Part shown: one piece after another, positions 11,144 to 22,294 of the stretch
How the letters are laid out: every line of letters starts with the position of its first letter
Numbering within the stretch: position 1 is the first letter of the stretch
NCBI GenBank assembly: GCA_030549175.1
Contig: JAUKUA010000002.1
Span: 2,046,001-2,110,000 of the forward strand
From: Lasiosphaeris hirsuta
Taxonomy: Eukaryota > Ascomycota > Sordariomycetes > Sordariales > Lasiosphaeriaceae
Direction: 5' to 3'
Length of the DNA: 64,000 nucleotides
Position numbers and translations under genes: made by a program
Notes under the pieces: generated by a model
Database searches by the model: none
The model's input: only the letters and a program-made list of their open reading frames with translations
Told to the model about the DNA's origin: nothing

Positions 11144-11392
11144 GTGACATCTTCAATTCAAGACCTGTGCGCCGAGGTAACCATGGATCTCCACGAGGAA
11201 GAGTTTGAGGAAGAGTTTGAGCCGTTGACCAACGGGAGTGATTGGCAAGAAGCTGGCGATTCCAATTTCGAATTTGAAGTGTTTCCAATAACAGCACCGG
11301 CGAGGACAGCGAGGACAAGGACCAAGAAATTCGTCCTCCGGTTCCCAAATGTCTCGATACCTGTAAAAGGCTCGATCTTCATGGCAGGTTGA
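11144..11392 (+). CDS. Possible small acidic protein or exon, 82 aa
   Basis: Short frame with an acidic run (LHEEEFEEEFEPL) and a basic C-terminal half. No family resemblance. It could be the first exon of a gene whose remainder is not recognisable, or chance. It lies upstream of the broken Fic gene and may be part of the same decayed locus. Low confidence. Confidence 0.2.
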   Translation: MTSSIQDLCAEVTMDLHEEEFEEEFEPLTNGSDWQEAGDSNFEFEVFPITAPARTARTRTKKFVLRFPNVSIPVKGSIFMAG

Positions 11393-11833
11393 TTCACCAC
11401 AATCTGTTTCGTCGTGAGACCTTTGCTTCGGTAATTGAATACGAAGCAAACTCATATAAGGGGATGAAGGTGGCGATAGCCCTCAAGATCATATCACTCA
11501 CCTCGGAAGGTCATTTAAAAAATTCCCGAAACAACGGGCAACTTAAACGCGCCACTGTCCCATCGAACCTTCCATTTAAGTTGAGGGAAGGTACGCAGTC
11601 GATTCATTCCGCCCTTCAATTTTCTTCCCAGTCCTGACAGATTTTCCATGCCTTTGCTGGAAGTCGCAGTGACCTTGAGCATTCGTTAGGTATTTAGAGC
11701 GTGCCGCAGGCACCAGTTTCGACCCATCCTCTCACTCCCTTCCCGTACTCAAAAAGGCGTCCCTTAAGAAGAAAGCGCCCCTCCCTCAGCAATATTTTCA
11801 CGAACGTACCCCCCCGCGGCCCAGTCGCCAAAA

Positions 11834-13151
11834 ATGGCAACAAACTTTGTGGAATCCGTCCGTAAAAAGATGCAGAGCGTCCGTCTCCCAGGCGGCTCAA
11901 ACCGAGCGCGTTCCTTGCGCCTTGAGGCGTCATTCACCATCTCAAAGGCCGATGCGTACGACTATAATATTTTAGGCGACGATTGCGACCCGAGCGATCT
12001 CCATAAGGAGTTGGCCCAGCTTTCAAACGATTTGGGCCAAGTATTGCAATCCTTTCCGTCAGCACCGACAAAAGAACTGCTCGCTAATGAGTACTTGCTG
12101 GACGGTACGACATCCTAACCTTAATAAATCCCCCCTATTTAATATACACCCGCCCCTTAGTTTATTTATTAGCGGGTAACGCTCAGAGCAAGTCGAACGG
12201 CCTCTTTGGTAGGAACGCTAACAGACACGGTTACTAGTATTTTCAAAGATGATCTTTGGGTCGAATTACATCGAGATAACTAGTGGCGGCTTGGACATTA
12301 CGCTGAAGATTTGTCAAGCAATCTTCAAGGATGAGGATGTACCCGATATCATCGACGATCGTGATCCAGACTATGAGATGCATAAGCGCGACGCTCTGCG
12401 TAACAGTCAAGGCGCACACCCTAACACGCTATGCATTCTTCGAAGCCGCCGTGAAATAATCCAGCACGCGAGAGCGGCGAGTCATATCTTGAGCGAAATC
12501 TACCTCCGAGGCAAGGACCTCAACGAGGACATCATCCTCGAAACACACCGCATCCTAACCAAGGGAATCGACACAGAGCAAGGCTACAGCTAGACGCAGT
12601 ATAGTGGCGTCTACCGCCAACTACCAGTCGCTGCGGGACTGCACTCTTTTCCTCCCGCCAACCTAGTCCCTACACGGATGCGCCAAATGATCTCGTCTCT
12701 CCATGACGACCTCGCAGTCGCGGCCAAGGAGGGGAAGATCGATCCCGTGGCCCTGGCGTCTAAATACTGCCATGAGTTTGTCAACATCCATCCTTTTCTC
12801 GACGGAAACGGCCGTGCATGCCGTCTCATTCTCAACGCGCTACTACTAAAGTATTGGGGGGTTCTAGTTTGCATCGGTCAGGAGGGTGGGACCCGTGAGG
12901 AATACTTGAGCATTGCCGCCCGCGCTAGTGAGAACATAGCGTCGGCTATGGATGGTTGGGACGAAGAAGATGGCGGAAATAGTCCCAAGCACTACAAGGA
13001 GCTCGCTAGCTTCACCCTTGAGCACGCGACCGGCACCCTTCGGAAGTTTGTACAAACATTGAGAGGGGATGGTCACAAGCAAGGGGGTAAACAGGGAAGT
13101 CTGACTGTAGTCTGTCTATTATACTATAGTAACGAAATGAAAAGACACTAA
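11834..13151 (+). pseudogene. Fic-domain AMP-transferase, interrupted by an in-frame TAG
   Basis: Fic proteins transfer AMP (or related groups) to Ser/Thr/Tyr of target proteins. The frame 12249-13151 contains IHPFLDGNGRACRLILN, an intact Fic catalytic motif HPFxxGNGRxxR (about 12788-12830). Upstream it has FGSNYIEI, resembling the inhibitory S-x-x-x-E helix of N-terminally inhibited Fic proteins, though the usual following G/N is I. The frame is cut by TAG at 12591-12593 between GYS and TQYSGVYR, where fungal relatives would have a sense codon, probably Trp. The frame resumes without any shift. TGG>TAG equals CpA>TpA on the other strand, the change favoured by RIP. An N-terminal piece (11834-12118) in another frame is separated by an AT-rich stretch, either an intron or decay. 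A sequencing error cannot be excluded. Confidence 0.72.
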
Positions 13152-13241
13152 AAGAATGATGGTGTGGGAGACGGTTACTGAGTATGGTCCTAAAGATAGC
13201 GCTGAGCGTGGTGGACCTCACGTCGGAGGGACTCTTGAAGA
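13141..13241. repeat. Diverged direct repeat, copy A
   Basis: The core at 13175-13235 matches 13595-13656 in the same orientation at about 89 percent by eye. All substitutions in the core are transitions and there is one 1-nt indel. It follows immediately after the Fic gene relic. Confidence 0.75.
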
Positions 13242-13565
13242 CGTTCAATTGGGCTTTGAGCCTACCGGGAGGCGAGCCCCTGAGCTGTTTTACTGTTTTG
13301 CAGAGTTGATCAGTCACATGAAGGCATCGAGGAGGAACGGTGGGCTGTGGAGTGGAAAGGGGGGACGGCGATGGCATGGGACTCAAGTACTCAGAGAGGG
13401 GCCACCCTTCGTGAACTGGGGTCTCGATTGCGGAATGCTGCGAATCGATTCAGAGTCCTGACAAGAGCCAAGCTCCCAATAGTCTGAACCGAAGGCCAAC
13501 CCAGCGAGCAGCTGCTCTCGGTGTCACAGGAACTGGGCATCACTGGGAAGCATCCCCCCAAGATG

Positions 13566-13660
13566 AAAAGCACTGAAAGAGTAAGGGTACGGGAGTTACT
13601 GGGCATGGTCCTAAGGATAGTACTGAGCGTGGTGGACCCCCACGTCGGAGGGACTCGAAG
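13566..13660. repeat. Diverged direct repeat, copy B
   Basis: Second copy of the element at 13141-13241, about 420 bp away. Similarity fades outside the core. No transposase or reverse-transcriptase sequence was recognised nearby. The stretch 13242-14222 otherwise holds no supported gene; a palindromic CCTAGG cluster (ATACCTAGGTAGGTAGGT) lies at about 14078-14095. Confidence 0.75.
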
Positions 13661-14222
13661 CGATAGGCAGCACTCAGCTCGGGGAACTACGTGCTCTCGA
13701 GCAAATGCTAGAAGCATGGGTCGACCGAGAGATAAAAAGGGTAGATTATATACTGCACACGGACTGGTGAAGCGATGCAATGATCGTACTGTGGCTGGCA
13801 TCGACATGTGAAGTATGGCCCGGGGCACCCACAACTCAGTCTTGGATCCGTAGACTGACAAACTGGGTGGGCCGAGGTCGGGGACAGCCGATAGCCGGTT
13901 TACTTGAGCCCAATCCCTCTTCAGGGCGGGGGACCTTGATAAGCCGGAGCTGGGGTCCGAATCGGTGGCCGGTGGGCATGAAGGATCTCCTTGGGCTTGA
14001 TGGTGTTGAGCTCAAATTGTTGAGACTGGGGGATAGCTGACATGTCTCACTGCTCAATAACCAGAATGCGCCTAGGATACCTAGGTAGGTAGGTCACTAT
14101 GCTCTATACAAGTGCTATCAACAACACGCCTGTGTCTATCTATGAATGATTAAACAAGAGAAAGCAGACTTTCAACTCCAGCCATGCGAATCCACACCCC
14201 TCTCCAACTCCAAGCATCCAAC

Positions 14223-16082
14223 TTAAGCGGAATACAACTCGGGGTAAGCAGCCTTGATCATGTCGGCGCCCTTCTCGCCAACCATGTAGACCGAGTTTTG
14301 GATGCGGCAGTCAGGGATGACAGGGATGACCGAGGCGTCGATGACGCGCAGGTTCTCGACGCCGAAAACGCGGAGCTTGTTGTCGACGACACCCTCGCTG
14401 AGGTCCTTGGCCATGCGAGCACTGCCGCAGGGATCTGTTGAAATTGTTAGCAAGCGAGTCAGCTGCGATGGTGTGCCGAAAAGAAAACCTACGGAAGCCC
14501 GTCTGCGAACGCTCCAGGATCAGCTTGTTCATGGCCTCGTCCGAGTTGCGCGGCATAGCCCAGGGGTAGTCCTCCTCAATGATGTCCTTCATACCCTCGC
14601 CAGTGAGGAGGACGTCATCAACCCAGCGGACGCCCTCGCGCATGGCAACGATGTCGAGGTCCTCGGCGAAGAAGTTGAGGTTGATCTTGGCCTGCTCAAG
14701 CGGATCGGTCGAGTTGAGCTCGACGGTGCCGCTCTTTGACAGAGGGCGCAGCAGATCAACAATGACGGTCATGTACTCGCCCTGGGGCGGGGCCGGGATG
14801 TGCCACTGGAAGGCATCCGAGAACATGGGCACAAAGTCAATCTCAAAGTGAGGCTGGCCGCCCGGGCCGAAGGGGTCGAGTCCACCGTTGGCCTCCTTGG
14901 CCGCGACGTACTCGGGAATCTTGTCGAGGCGTTCGTCGATGCGGGGGAGACCGACAAGCTCGAGTAGGCCGCTGGTAAGGGGGCCCTTGTTCTTCCAGCG
15001 GTAGGAAGAAACGGCGGCGTCCTTTTGGAGACCCGCGCGAAGAAGAGTGTTGTCGAGGCCGTAGCCGTCCTTGAGCTTGAAGACGTGCGGCAGGATGGGG
15101 TGGTCGAGAAGGTTCTGGCCGACGTGGGCCGAATCGACGACGGTCTCGATGCCGAACTTGGCGAGGGCCTCCTTAGGGCCGATACCCGACAACATCAGGA
15201 GCTTGGGGGACTCGTAAACACCGCTCGAGACGATAACCTCGTGCTCGGCCTTGAAGGTGTAGTCCTGGCCATCGGGGCCAATGACCTCGACGCCGACGGC
15301 CTTGCCATTCTCGATGATGAGGCGCTTGGAGTTGGTCTTGGCGAGCACGGTCACGTTGGGCTTGCCAGTAAGGTACATCCACGAGGAAGAACGCTTGCCA
15401 TTGTAGATGCTGTTCAAGCACTTCCAGAGACCGCGCATGGTGCCGTTGTGCACATCGTCGGTAAGCTCGTGGCCCTTGCTGACCCAGGCCTTGGTGAGAG
15501 CGTCACGGAAGCCGGCGACCTCAGGGATAAGGTCAGAGTGAGAGATGGGGATGGGGCCATCCTGGCCAATGTACTTGAGCTCCGGGCGGAAAAGCTTGGC
15601 GTCGTCGTGGTAGGTGACAGGCTTGTAGAAGTAGTTCTGGATGTTCTTCCAGGTCCACTCGTCGCCGCCGAAAGGAGCCCAGTCGTCGAAGGTGGCGGCG
15701 CTGCCCGGGATCCAAGTGTAGTAGTTGAGGCAGCTGCTACCACCGAGGGTCTTGCCGCGGGTGTTGGGCTTCTCAATTCTGGTATACTCGGGCCTATCGA
15801 TCATGCCCGTCTTGTAGGCCCAATCGTACTTGCTGTCACGGAGCTCAAACGCCCGGGCAGGGGTTGTGATGGCGTCCACATCAGCCGGGTTACCAATACC
15901 GGCCTCAATGACGAGAACCTTAACGTCGGGGTTCTCAGCGAGACGGCCAGCAACAACACAGCCGGCGGTGCCACCTGTTGTCTGTGTGAGTTTCATTCGG
16001 CCAAGCAGCTGCGAGGTCGGGTGTTATCAGACATACCTCCCACAATGATGAAGTCGAACTCAGTCTGGACAGGGACGGCCAT
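14223..16082 (-). CDS. GMC-family FAD oxidoreductase
   Basis: 579-aa glucose-methanol-choline flavoenzyme that would oxidise an alcohol or sugar, often giving H2O2. Exons are 16082-16037, 15974-14493 and 14434-14223, with introns of 62 and 58 nt. The dinucleotide motif is assembled across intron 1 (DFIIVGGGTAGCVVAGRL). The PROSITE-like GMC signatures are GKTLGGSSCLNYYTWIPG and SSGVYESPKLLMLSGIGP. The active-site motif HPCGSARM is assembled across intron 2, its His codon being split C|AT. A second conserved C-terminal block is NSVYMVGEKGADMI. There is no signal peptide and no PTS1 (ends LYSA), so it is probably cytosolic. It is divergent from the catalase gene, which fits an H2O2-producer/scavenger pair. 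Substrate cannot be told from sequence. Confidence 0.94.
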
Positions 16083-16252
16083 GTTGGATCGAAACTAGTG
16101 TGATTGGGTTTGGGTAATAGGTATGTGGAGAAAGGAGTGGGCAAGCTGATGGATCACGCCAGATAGGGCTGTTGACGTATCGCTGGCTCTGTTGTTGGAC
16201 TGGGACAAGGATTTGGTTGCTACTGATGTTGTTGCTCTTGTTGCTGATGCTA

Positions 16253-16296
<44 letters not shown>

Positions 16297-17546
16297 GGGA
16301 ATCGAGCGGATACAGGCGCGGTCGGATCATGTCCTTTATACCAGTGTTGTGCCCCTGGATTGTGTCGCCAACACGGCTGCTTCGCAACGATAGCCCACAG
16401 CTATCCATCACAACGAAGCCTCTTCCCCAGTCACCCGAGGCCGAGGCCTTGCAACAGCCCTCGAGTCCGCGACTCTCGCGGTCGGCGGCAAATGCCGACG
16501 AAGCCGAAAACAGCAGGACCGGATTCCCGGAGCTGTGAACAACACATGGCAGGCTCCATGGAAGAGATGGTCGAGGAAACATGCCTAACTCAGCCATTAC
16601 GTACGAGAGGGAGTTTGGCCGGTCCCGACCACCAGCCCCAACCTTACCTTGCATCATGGCCATCAGCGAACAACATCTCCCCGCGATGCGGGACCGGTTT
16701 CCGCTGGCTCGACTCCTGTTAGTACATCTTCGCGTCTGATTGGCGCTTTGCTGACTCCGAATGGTGCCAGGATTTGGGTACAGATCGTGGACAACATGTG
16801 CTGTGGCGGGAGTTGATGCTGTGGTTCCGTGTTATTGGCTGCAATGAGCCAGCTGAGACCGGCAGAGCGGAGCAGTGACGCAAATGCCGCCCGTAAGCCG
16901 CAGTATGCCCTTGGGGATGCCGAGGGCCCGCCGAATAAGGCAGGGGGGGACGGGAGCTTATTCAGGTCAACAATCCCCTAACGGAAAAGTTCCTAGCGGC
17001 CGTTTTTTGTGGCGAAACGTAAGGTAGGAAGTGCAAATGCCTGGATACCAAAAAAAATGTCCGCGACCAAACACGTCGGCCTCGTAGTTCGGTGGTGAAT
17101 CTCGGGATCGACGCCGAACATACCCGGTGAATCGCAGACTCGGGAATTACCACCCACAGGCCACCACCAGCAAAAGATTCGTGGTTCATGCCAGAATCGG
17201 ATGGGAATGGGCACTCACGAGGGAGGTTGTGTAATTCTGAGCCTCCTGAGTCGAGTGTGGCTTACATGCATACACAGATTAGCAGTGGAGTTGAGTACTG
17301 AGGCTGGCTTGGGGCTGACAGGTATTCGCCCAAGACGATGAAATACATCAGCGTGACTTATAAGAAGCAGCGCAGCTCATGTCGACAATGCATCGGGACT
17401 TGACTTTCACAGCTTGTCTTTTCTTCGCTCCGCAGCGTCCACTCAGATCATCAGTCAACAGACACCTCGACGCCAAATCGCATACTTACCTCCCTTTGAC
17501 ATAACTAGAAGGTTCCACCTCAGCCAGACCTCACGAACCCGCAGTC
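16083..17546. promoter_or_regulatory. Shared promoter of GMC oxidoreductase and catalase
   Basis: 1.46-kb spacer between divergent genes. It contains a (ATG)n/(GAT)n trinucleotide microsatellite of about 14 units at 16253-16295, close to the GMC start, and no supported gene. Length variation of the microsatellite could affect spacing of promoter elements. Confidence 0.5.
16253..16295. repeat. Trinucleotide (ATG)n microsatellite
   Basis: About 14 uninterrupted ATG units, non-coding, about 170-210 bp upstream of the GMC oxidoreductase start. Confidence 0.95.
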
Positions 17547-19325
17547 ATGGGCTCCGTACCGGTTACCAAGACCCCAGTGTACACATTGGCCGAAGGTACA
17601 GCATGCCGCCAAGACAAAGCGTCAGTCCATATGCTAACACACATATACCAGGCTCCCCCTATGCTGACGCTACCAGCGTCCAGAGCTTCACCGACGGCCG
17701 GCCTGTCAAGGGGCTGATGCTCCTCCAGGACACCCAGCTCATAGAGACGCTGGCACACTTCAACCGCGAGCGTATTCCGGAGCGCGTTGTCCACGCGCGT
17801 GCCGTCGGCGCTTGGGGCGAGTTCGAGGTCACCCACGACATCTCGCACCTGACGTCGGCCCAATTCCTCACAGGCATCGGCACCAAGAGCAAGACGCTGG
17901 CGCGTATCTCGACCGTCGGTTTGGAGCGGGGCGGTGCTGATTGCGTGCGCGATGTGCGTGGGTGGGCGCTCAAGATCTTCACCGAGGAGGGCAACCAGGA
18001 CTTTGTCTTCAACAACATCCCCGTCTTCTTTATCCGGGACCCCGTCAAGTTTCCTTCGTTGAATCGGTCCCACAAGCGCCACCCGGCCACCAACTTGCCC
18101 GACGCCAGTATGTTTTGGGACTTCCATGTCAACAACCAGGAGAGCATCCACGCCCTCATGCACCTCTTCTCTGAGCGCGGCACTCCCAAGTCGGTCCGCC
18201 ACACCAACGGCTACAGCCAACACACATACAAGCTAGTCAACAAGGATGGCAGCTTTGTGTACGTCAAGTTCCACTTCATCTCGAACCAAGGTAACGCCAC
18301 GAACACTGCCGCCGAGGCTACGCATCTGACTGGCGTGGATCCGGATAACCACACAAGAGATCTGTACGATGCCATCGAGACGGGTAACTTCCCGTCGTGG
18401 ACGCTATACATCCAGGCCATGACACCCGAGCAGGCTGAGACGTACCGATGGAACGTCTTTGACTTGACCCAGGTGTGGCCACACGCAGACTTCCCCCTGA
18501 TCCAGGTGGGAAAGCTCACCTTCAACAAGAACGTATGTGTCTCCGGGGAGTGCTGCTGACGTGGATCAACTGCTGACGAGATGCCGAATAGCCCTCCAAC
18601 TACTTTGCCGACATCGAACAGGCGGCCTTTTCCCCCTCCACCAACGTTCCTGGCATTGCCCCCTCTGCTGATCCTGGTGCGTAACAAGCCTTTCTTACAT
18701 CTGGTCAGCGGCACCAAATACTTACTCTTTCCCTCCCCTAGTTCTCCAAGCACGCATGTTCGCGTACCCGGATGCGGCCCGCTACCGCCTGGGCGTCAAC
18801 TACCAGCAACTCCCGTGCAATCGGCCCATCGCACCCGTCTACAGCCCATACCAGCGCGACGGCTTCGGCGCCATCAACGGCAACTATGGGGGCGACCCAA
18901 ACTACGTGCGCTCGTCGCTGAAGCCAGTGTCGTTCTCGACGTCGGTGCGGGACGGCGCGCCAGGTTTCGCTGTTGGCGGCGCGCACGACGCCTGGGTCAA
19001 CGGGACTATCCTTGGCTACTCGAGTGAGGTGACCGATGAGGATTTCGTGCAGCCGCGTGCCTTTTGGAACGATGTTCTCGGCAAGCAGCCGGGCCAGCAG
19101 GAGAGCTTTGTAAGCAATATTGCAGGAAATTTGGTGGGGGCAGCTCCGGAACTTTGGGAGGGCGTATTTGGTGAGCTGATCTTATTTGCATCCTTCGTTC
19201 TCGGCCTTGGACTGTTTGTTGGAGCAGATGCTAACCTAGAGCTAGAAATGTTTTCGCGTGTCTCCCCTGACCTCGGCGAGGCGATCCGGGGTGCTGTCCT
19301 TGCAAAGGCGAAGGAACAAGCATGA
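17547..19325 (+). CDS. Small-subunit haem catalase
   Basis: 507-aa catalase (2 H2O2 to O2 and water). Exons are 17547-17595, 17652-18532, 18592-18676, 18742-19170 and 19246-19325, with introns of 56, 59, 65 and 75 nt. The start MGSVPVTKTPVYTLAEG is preferred because splicing joins it to SPYADATSVQSFTDGRPVKG, a normal catalase N-terminus; the Met at 17414 would need the first intron to be coding. The catalytic His is about residue 64 in RIPERVVHARAVGAWGEFE (families usually have ARG.GA, here ARAVGA). The distal Asn lies in FVFNNIPVFFIRD and the proximal Tyr in ARMFAYPDAARYRLG. Length matches the small-subunit clade. The C-terminus (AKEQA) has no canonical PTS1. The last intron has two in-frame acceptors (ending 19239 or 19245). 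Confidence 0.95.
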
Positions 19326-19799
19326 AATGCTGGTGGATCGTGTGAATAAAGACGTTGGGCAGATAGCGGTGTTATTTAAAAAACGGCGGGACCAACATCA
19401 GCGATAGCGCCAAAATCTGAGCGGAATGTTTCGTGTTCGTTTCGTGGGAATATCCCAATCCAGGGGCGCACAATACCCACAAAGAGCATATGTGCCATGT
19501 TCGTATGGAGTAAAACGAAAGAACCAACACCATCAGCTTCGGAGGATGCAGTCAGACGGAATTGCTGCCGGCTGGTTGGCCAGGCAAGACAGGGGCGCTT
19601 CACACCCTAGAAGGTTGAGAGAGAACAGGACAGGCCCGCGCGGCTGAGTCTGGAGGGCATCCAAATCCTCTCATCTAATCCCCCCTTCGCCTGCTGCCCT
19701 CGGATCGCGAACGGTATCCATTGAGCAGTCGAAAAGACGATGGTGTTTTTGTGCATAGTCAATTGTTGTTTTCGTCCATTCAATTGACCGCCTCCCAGA
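19326..19799. other. Intergenic spacer
   Basis: 3' flank of the catalase and promoter of the P450. No gene and no clear motif seen. Confidence 0.6.
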
Positions 19800-21644
19800 A
19801 TGGCTTTGAACGAACTGTCGCAGTCGTTCATGCGGCTGTCGTGGTTGGACCAGCGTCTCACATTCGCGTCGTTGGTCGCCTTGCCGTTCATCCTTACTTT
19901 CGTCTTCACAACCGTCAAGGCACGCTGGATCAAAAGAGCGGGCAGCAAAAATGGCGAGCACCAACCACCGCCCGCGCCCTATACGGTCCCTGTCCTGGGA
20001 AACACAGTCGCCTTCGCGACCGACACCGAGGGCTTCCTTCGCAGGATGCTGTGAGTAAACCCAAATATGTTCTCAGCCCCATGAGCATCAGAGACTGACC
20101 TGCTGGTCTGTTCTGTTGTGCCGTGAAGTAAGCGCTTTGGGGAAACGCCTTTTGCAGTCCTCGTAGGTGCCGACAAGCTCTACTACGTCCCTCATGGCCA
20201 GCCAGTGTTGGAAATGTTCAAGAACTCGCGCGACATGACGGCCAAACCTCTCACCATTGTGGCGCTCCGCGATTCGTTTGGCATAGCTGTGAAAGACCTG
20301 GCGGTTTTCTTCCGAGACGGTTCGGGCATCAGTTCCAAGCCCGCAGAGGGCTTCGAGGACTACAACCCCGATCACCGTATTTTCCACATCCAGCACCGTG
20401 ACCTCCACTTATTGTTGAGCGGCGTATCACTCGACGAAATGACGAGCAGATTCGTCGCCAAATACACCGGCAGGCTGGATAAGACGTCCGAGATTCCCAA
20501 GTCAAGCGATGAATGGGCCGAGCTGCCAGACTTGTACGGCTTCCTGCGAAACGAGATGTTCCACGCCGCTACCGAGTCCCTATGTGGAGAGCATATATTT
20601 CGGTTGAGCCCCGACTTTGCGCGCCAGTTCTGGGACTTTGACAGCAAGATGATTACTTATCTCCGCCGGTTGCCTCGTTGGATGTCACCCAAGGCCTGGC
20701 GCATCCGTGACGAAGCGCTCGCGTCTGTGAAGCGGTGGCGAAAGAATGCCTCAGAGAAATTTGACAGCCAAAATGAGGAGCTCGCCAACGCCGAGTATGA
20801 ACCTCTCTGGGGCGCCAAGATCATGCGCGCCCGTGAGATCATGTTCACCAAGTCCGAGCTGTCAGACGATGCGCGTGCCTCGCTGGACCTGGGTATGTTG
20901 TGGGCGACCAATGCCAACGTAATCCCCGCGACTCTATGGGCGCTGCTCAACATATACCTAACGCCCGGATTGCCCGCTCGCGTGATGGCTGAGACGTCGA
21001 GCTGTTTTGACTCCGAGACAGGCTCGTTCGACATCGCCGCCCTGTGCAGTAAGCCGCTGTTGACATCCATCTACCACGAGGCGCTGCGCTACAGCGTCGC
21101 CCTTACCATCGCGCGCAATCCTCTCACTCCAGACTTCAAACTGGCCGGTTGGAAAATGGAGCTCGGCTCGTTGCTCATCTCGAACCCCTGGTATGGCGGG
21201 CGAGACACGGGCTTTTGGAACACTGGCCGTGTCGCTGCGTCGTCTGGACGGCCAGAGCATCCTGTCGATTCATTCTGGGCCGAGCGCTTCCTCGAATACC
21301 CTGACGATCCGGTCAGCGGACCCACCCGCAAGGATGAAAGTGTTTATCGATCTGCTGAGGGCAAACCCAAATCGATCGAGGACGACAAGAAGGCGAAGGT
21401 GACCACGGCAGGCGTACAGGGACACTTCTACCCATACGGCGGCGGCAGCAAGATCTGCCCAGGGCGATTCTTTGCCAAACAGGAAATGATAGCCGCCGTC
21501 GCGGTTCTAATGCAGAAGTTTGAGATGGAGCTACTGGATCCTGATACTGCGCGCAAAGCGAAGCCTGACCAGGCCTTCTTCCCTGCGGGTGCGCTGCCCC
21601 CGGACAGAGCAGTTCCTGTCAGGATGAAGAGGAGAAAGTTGTAG
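19800..21644 (+). CDS. Cytochrome P450, CYP7/CYP8-like
   Basis: 588-aa membrane-anchored P450. Exons are 19800-20050 and 20129-21644 (78-nt intron, GTGAGT...AAG). An N-terminal anchor (FASLVALPFILTFVFTTV) is followed by a Pro-rich hinge (PPPAPYTVPVLGN). The ExxR motif is EALR and the haem-binding loop is FYPYGGGSKICPGRFF, with the Cys ligand near residue 526. The I-helix reads WATNANVIPATLWALL: the usual acid-Thr pair of AGxxT is replaced by Asn and hydrophobic residues. This is the pattern of CYP7 sterol hydroxylases and CYP8A prostacyclin synthase, so it may act on sterol-like substrates or isomerise peroxides. It lies downstream of the catalase in the same direction. Substrate unknown. Confidence 0.92.
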
Positions 21645-21876
21645 TGGGGCAAAGAAAAGAGGGGAGTCATTTTGTCCTAGGGAAACAACAGGACATATGG
21701 TGGCGGCAGTGGGTCTGTGAAAGTGATCCCTTGTGGAAGTAGTTACCGTGTTGGGCTAGGAATTGACCGCACTCTCACTGTCCAAGAATTACGAGACAGA
21801 TTAATTGCTCCCCAACCTTTAGAAAGCACTGGTTCGCTCTTGCCATGTGAAAGAGCGAATGCAAAAAAAGAAAGTG

Positions 21877-21966
21877 TGCGGTTTATGTGGATCGAACACA
21901 TGACCTTCAGATTACATGATGAAGTGTGACTTCAGTCTGACGCTCTCCCAACTGAGCTAAACCCGC
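21877..21966 (-). tRNA. tRNA-Phe (GAA) with 17-nt intron
   Basis: Read on the minus strand, GCGGGTTTAGCTCAGTTGGG begins the acceptor stem and D arm. The anticodon arm is CAGACTGAAG, an intron of 17 nt (TCACACTTCATCATGTA), then ATCTG. The T arm is ATGTGTTCGATCCACAT, and the 3' end is AAACCGCA without encoded CCA. The anticodon is GAA, followed by the usual G37 before the intron. The mature length is 73 nt. The fifth acceptor pair is a G-A mismatch. Confidence 0.95.
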
Positions 21967-22294
21967 CGGGATTTGTTGAGGACGAGTCGCAAAGACTGCA
22001 ACATCACGGGTGCGGGGACCTGTAACGAAGCCTAGGATTGAAACCCCTCCACCAAGCCAAAGTTGCGGTGCTCTTTTCGCTGCCCAACCTATCTACATGT
22101 ACCTACCCCCTATGATAAGTATGGAGCAGCGGAATAGTCCCAAGGGGTAACCAGTAAGTAAAGATGTTTATTTTGTTTCATCCTAAGCAATCATTTCCGC
22201 TGGAATAACCGCCCCACAATGCAGCATGAACAAAACCGTTTTCCTCAACGCCATCGACAATAACCCCCCCCATTTGACCTGCGGAATCCATGCA
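21967..22294. other. Short spacer
   Basis: 3' flank of the PIG-S gene and 5' flank of the tRNA. Nothing else seen. Confidence 0.6.

Noticed and set aside
13391..13861. Minus-strand 156-codon frame over the direct repeat
   Set aside because: No domain, spans the diverged repeat, and Ser/Arg/Leu bias typical of antisense frames; not called as a gene.
15025..16098. Plus-strand open frame of 357 codons
   Set aside because: Antisense to the GMC oxidoreductase; Val/Asp/Leu-rich shadow with no motif.
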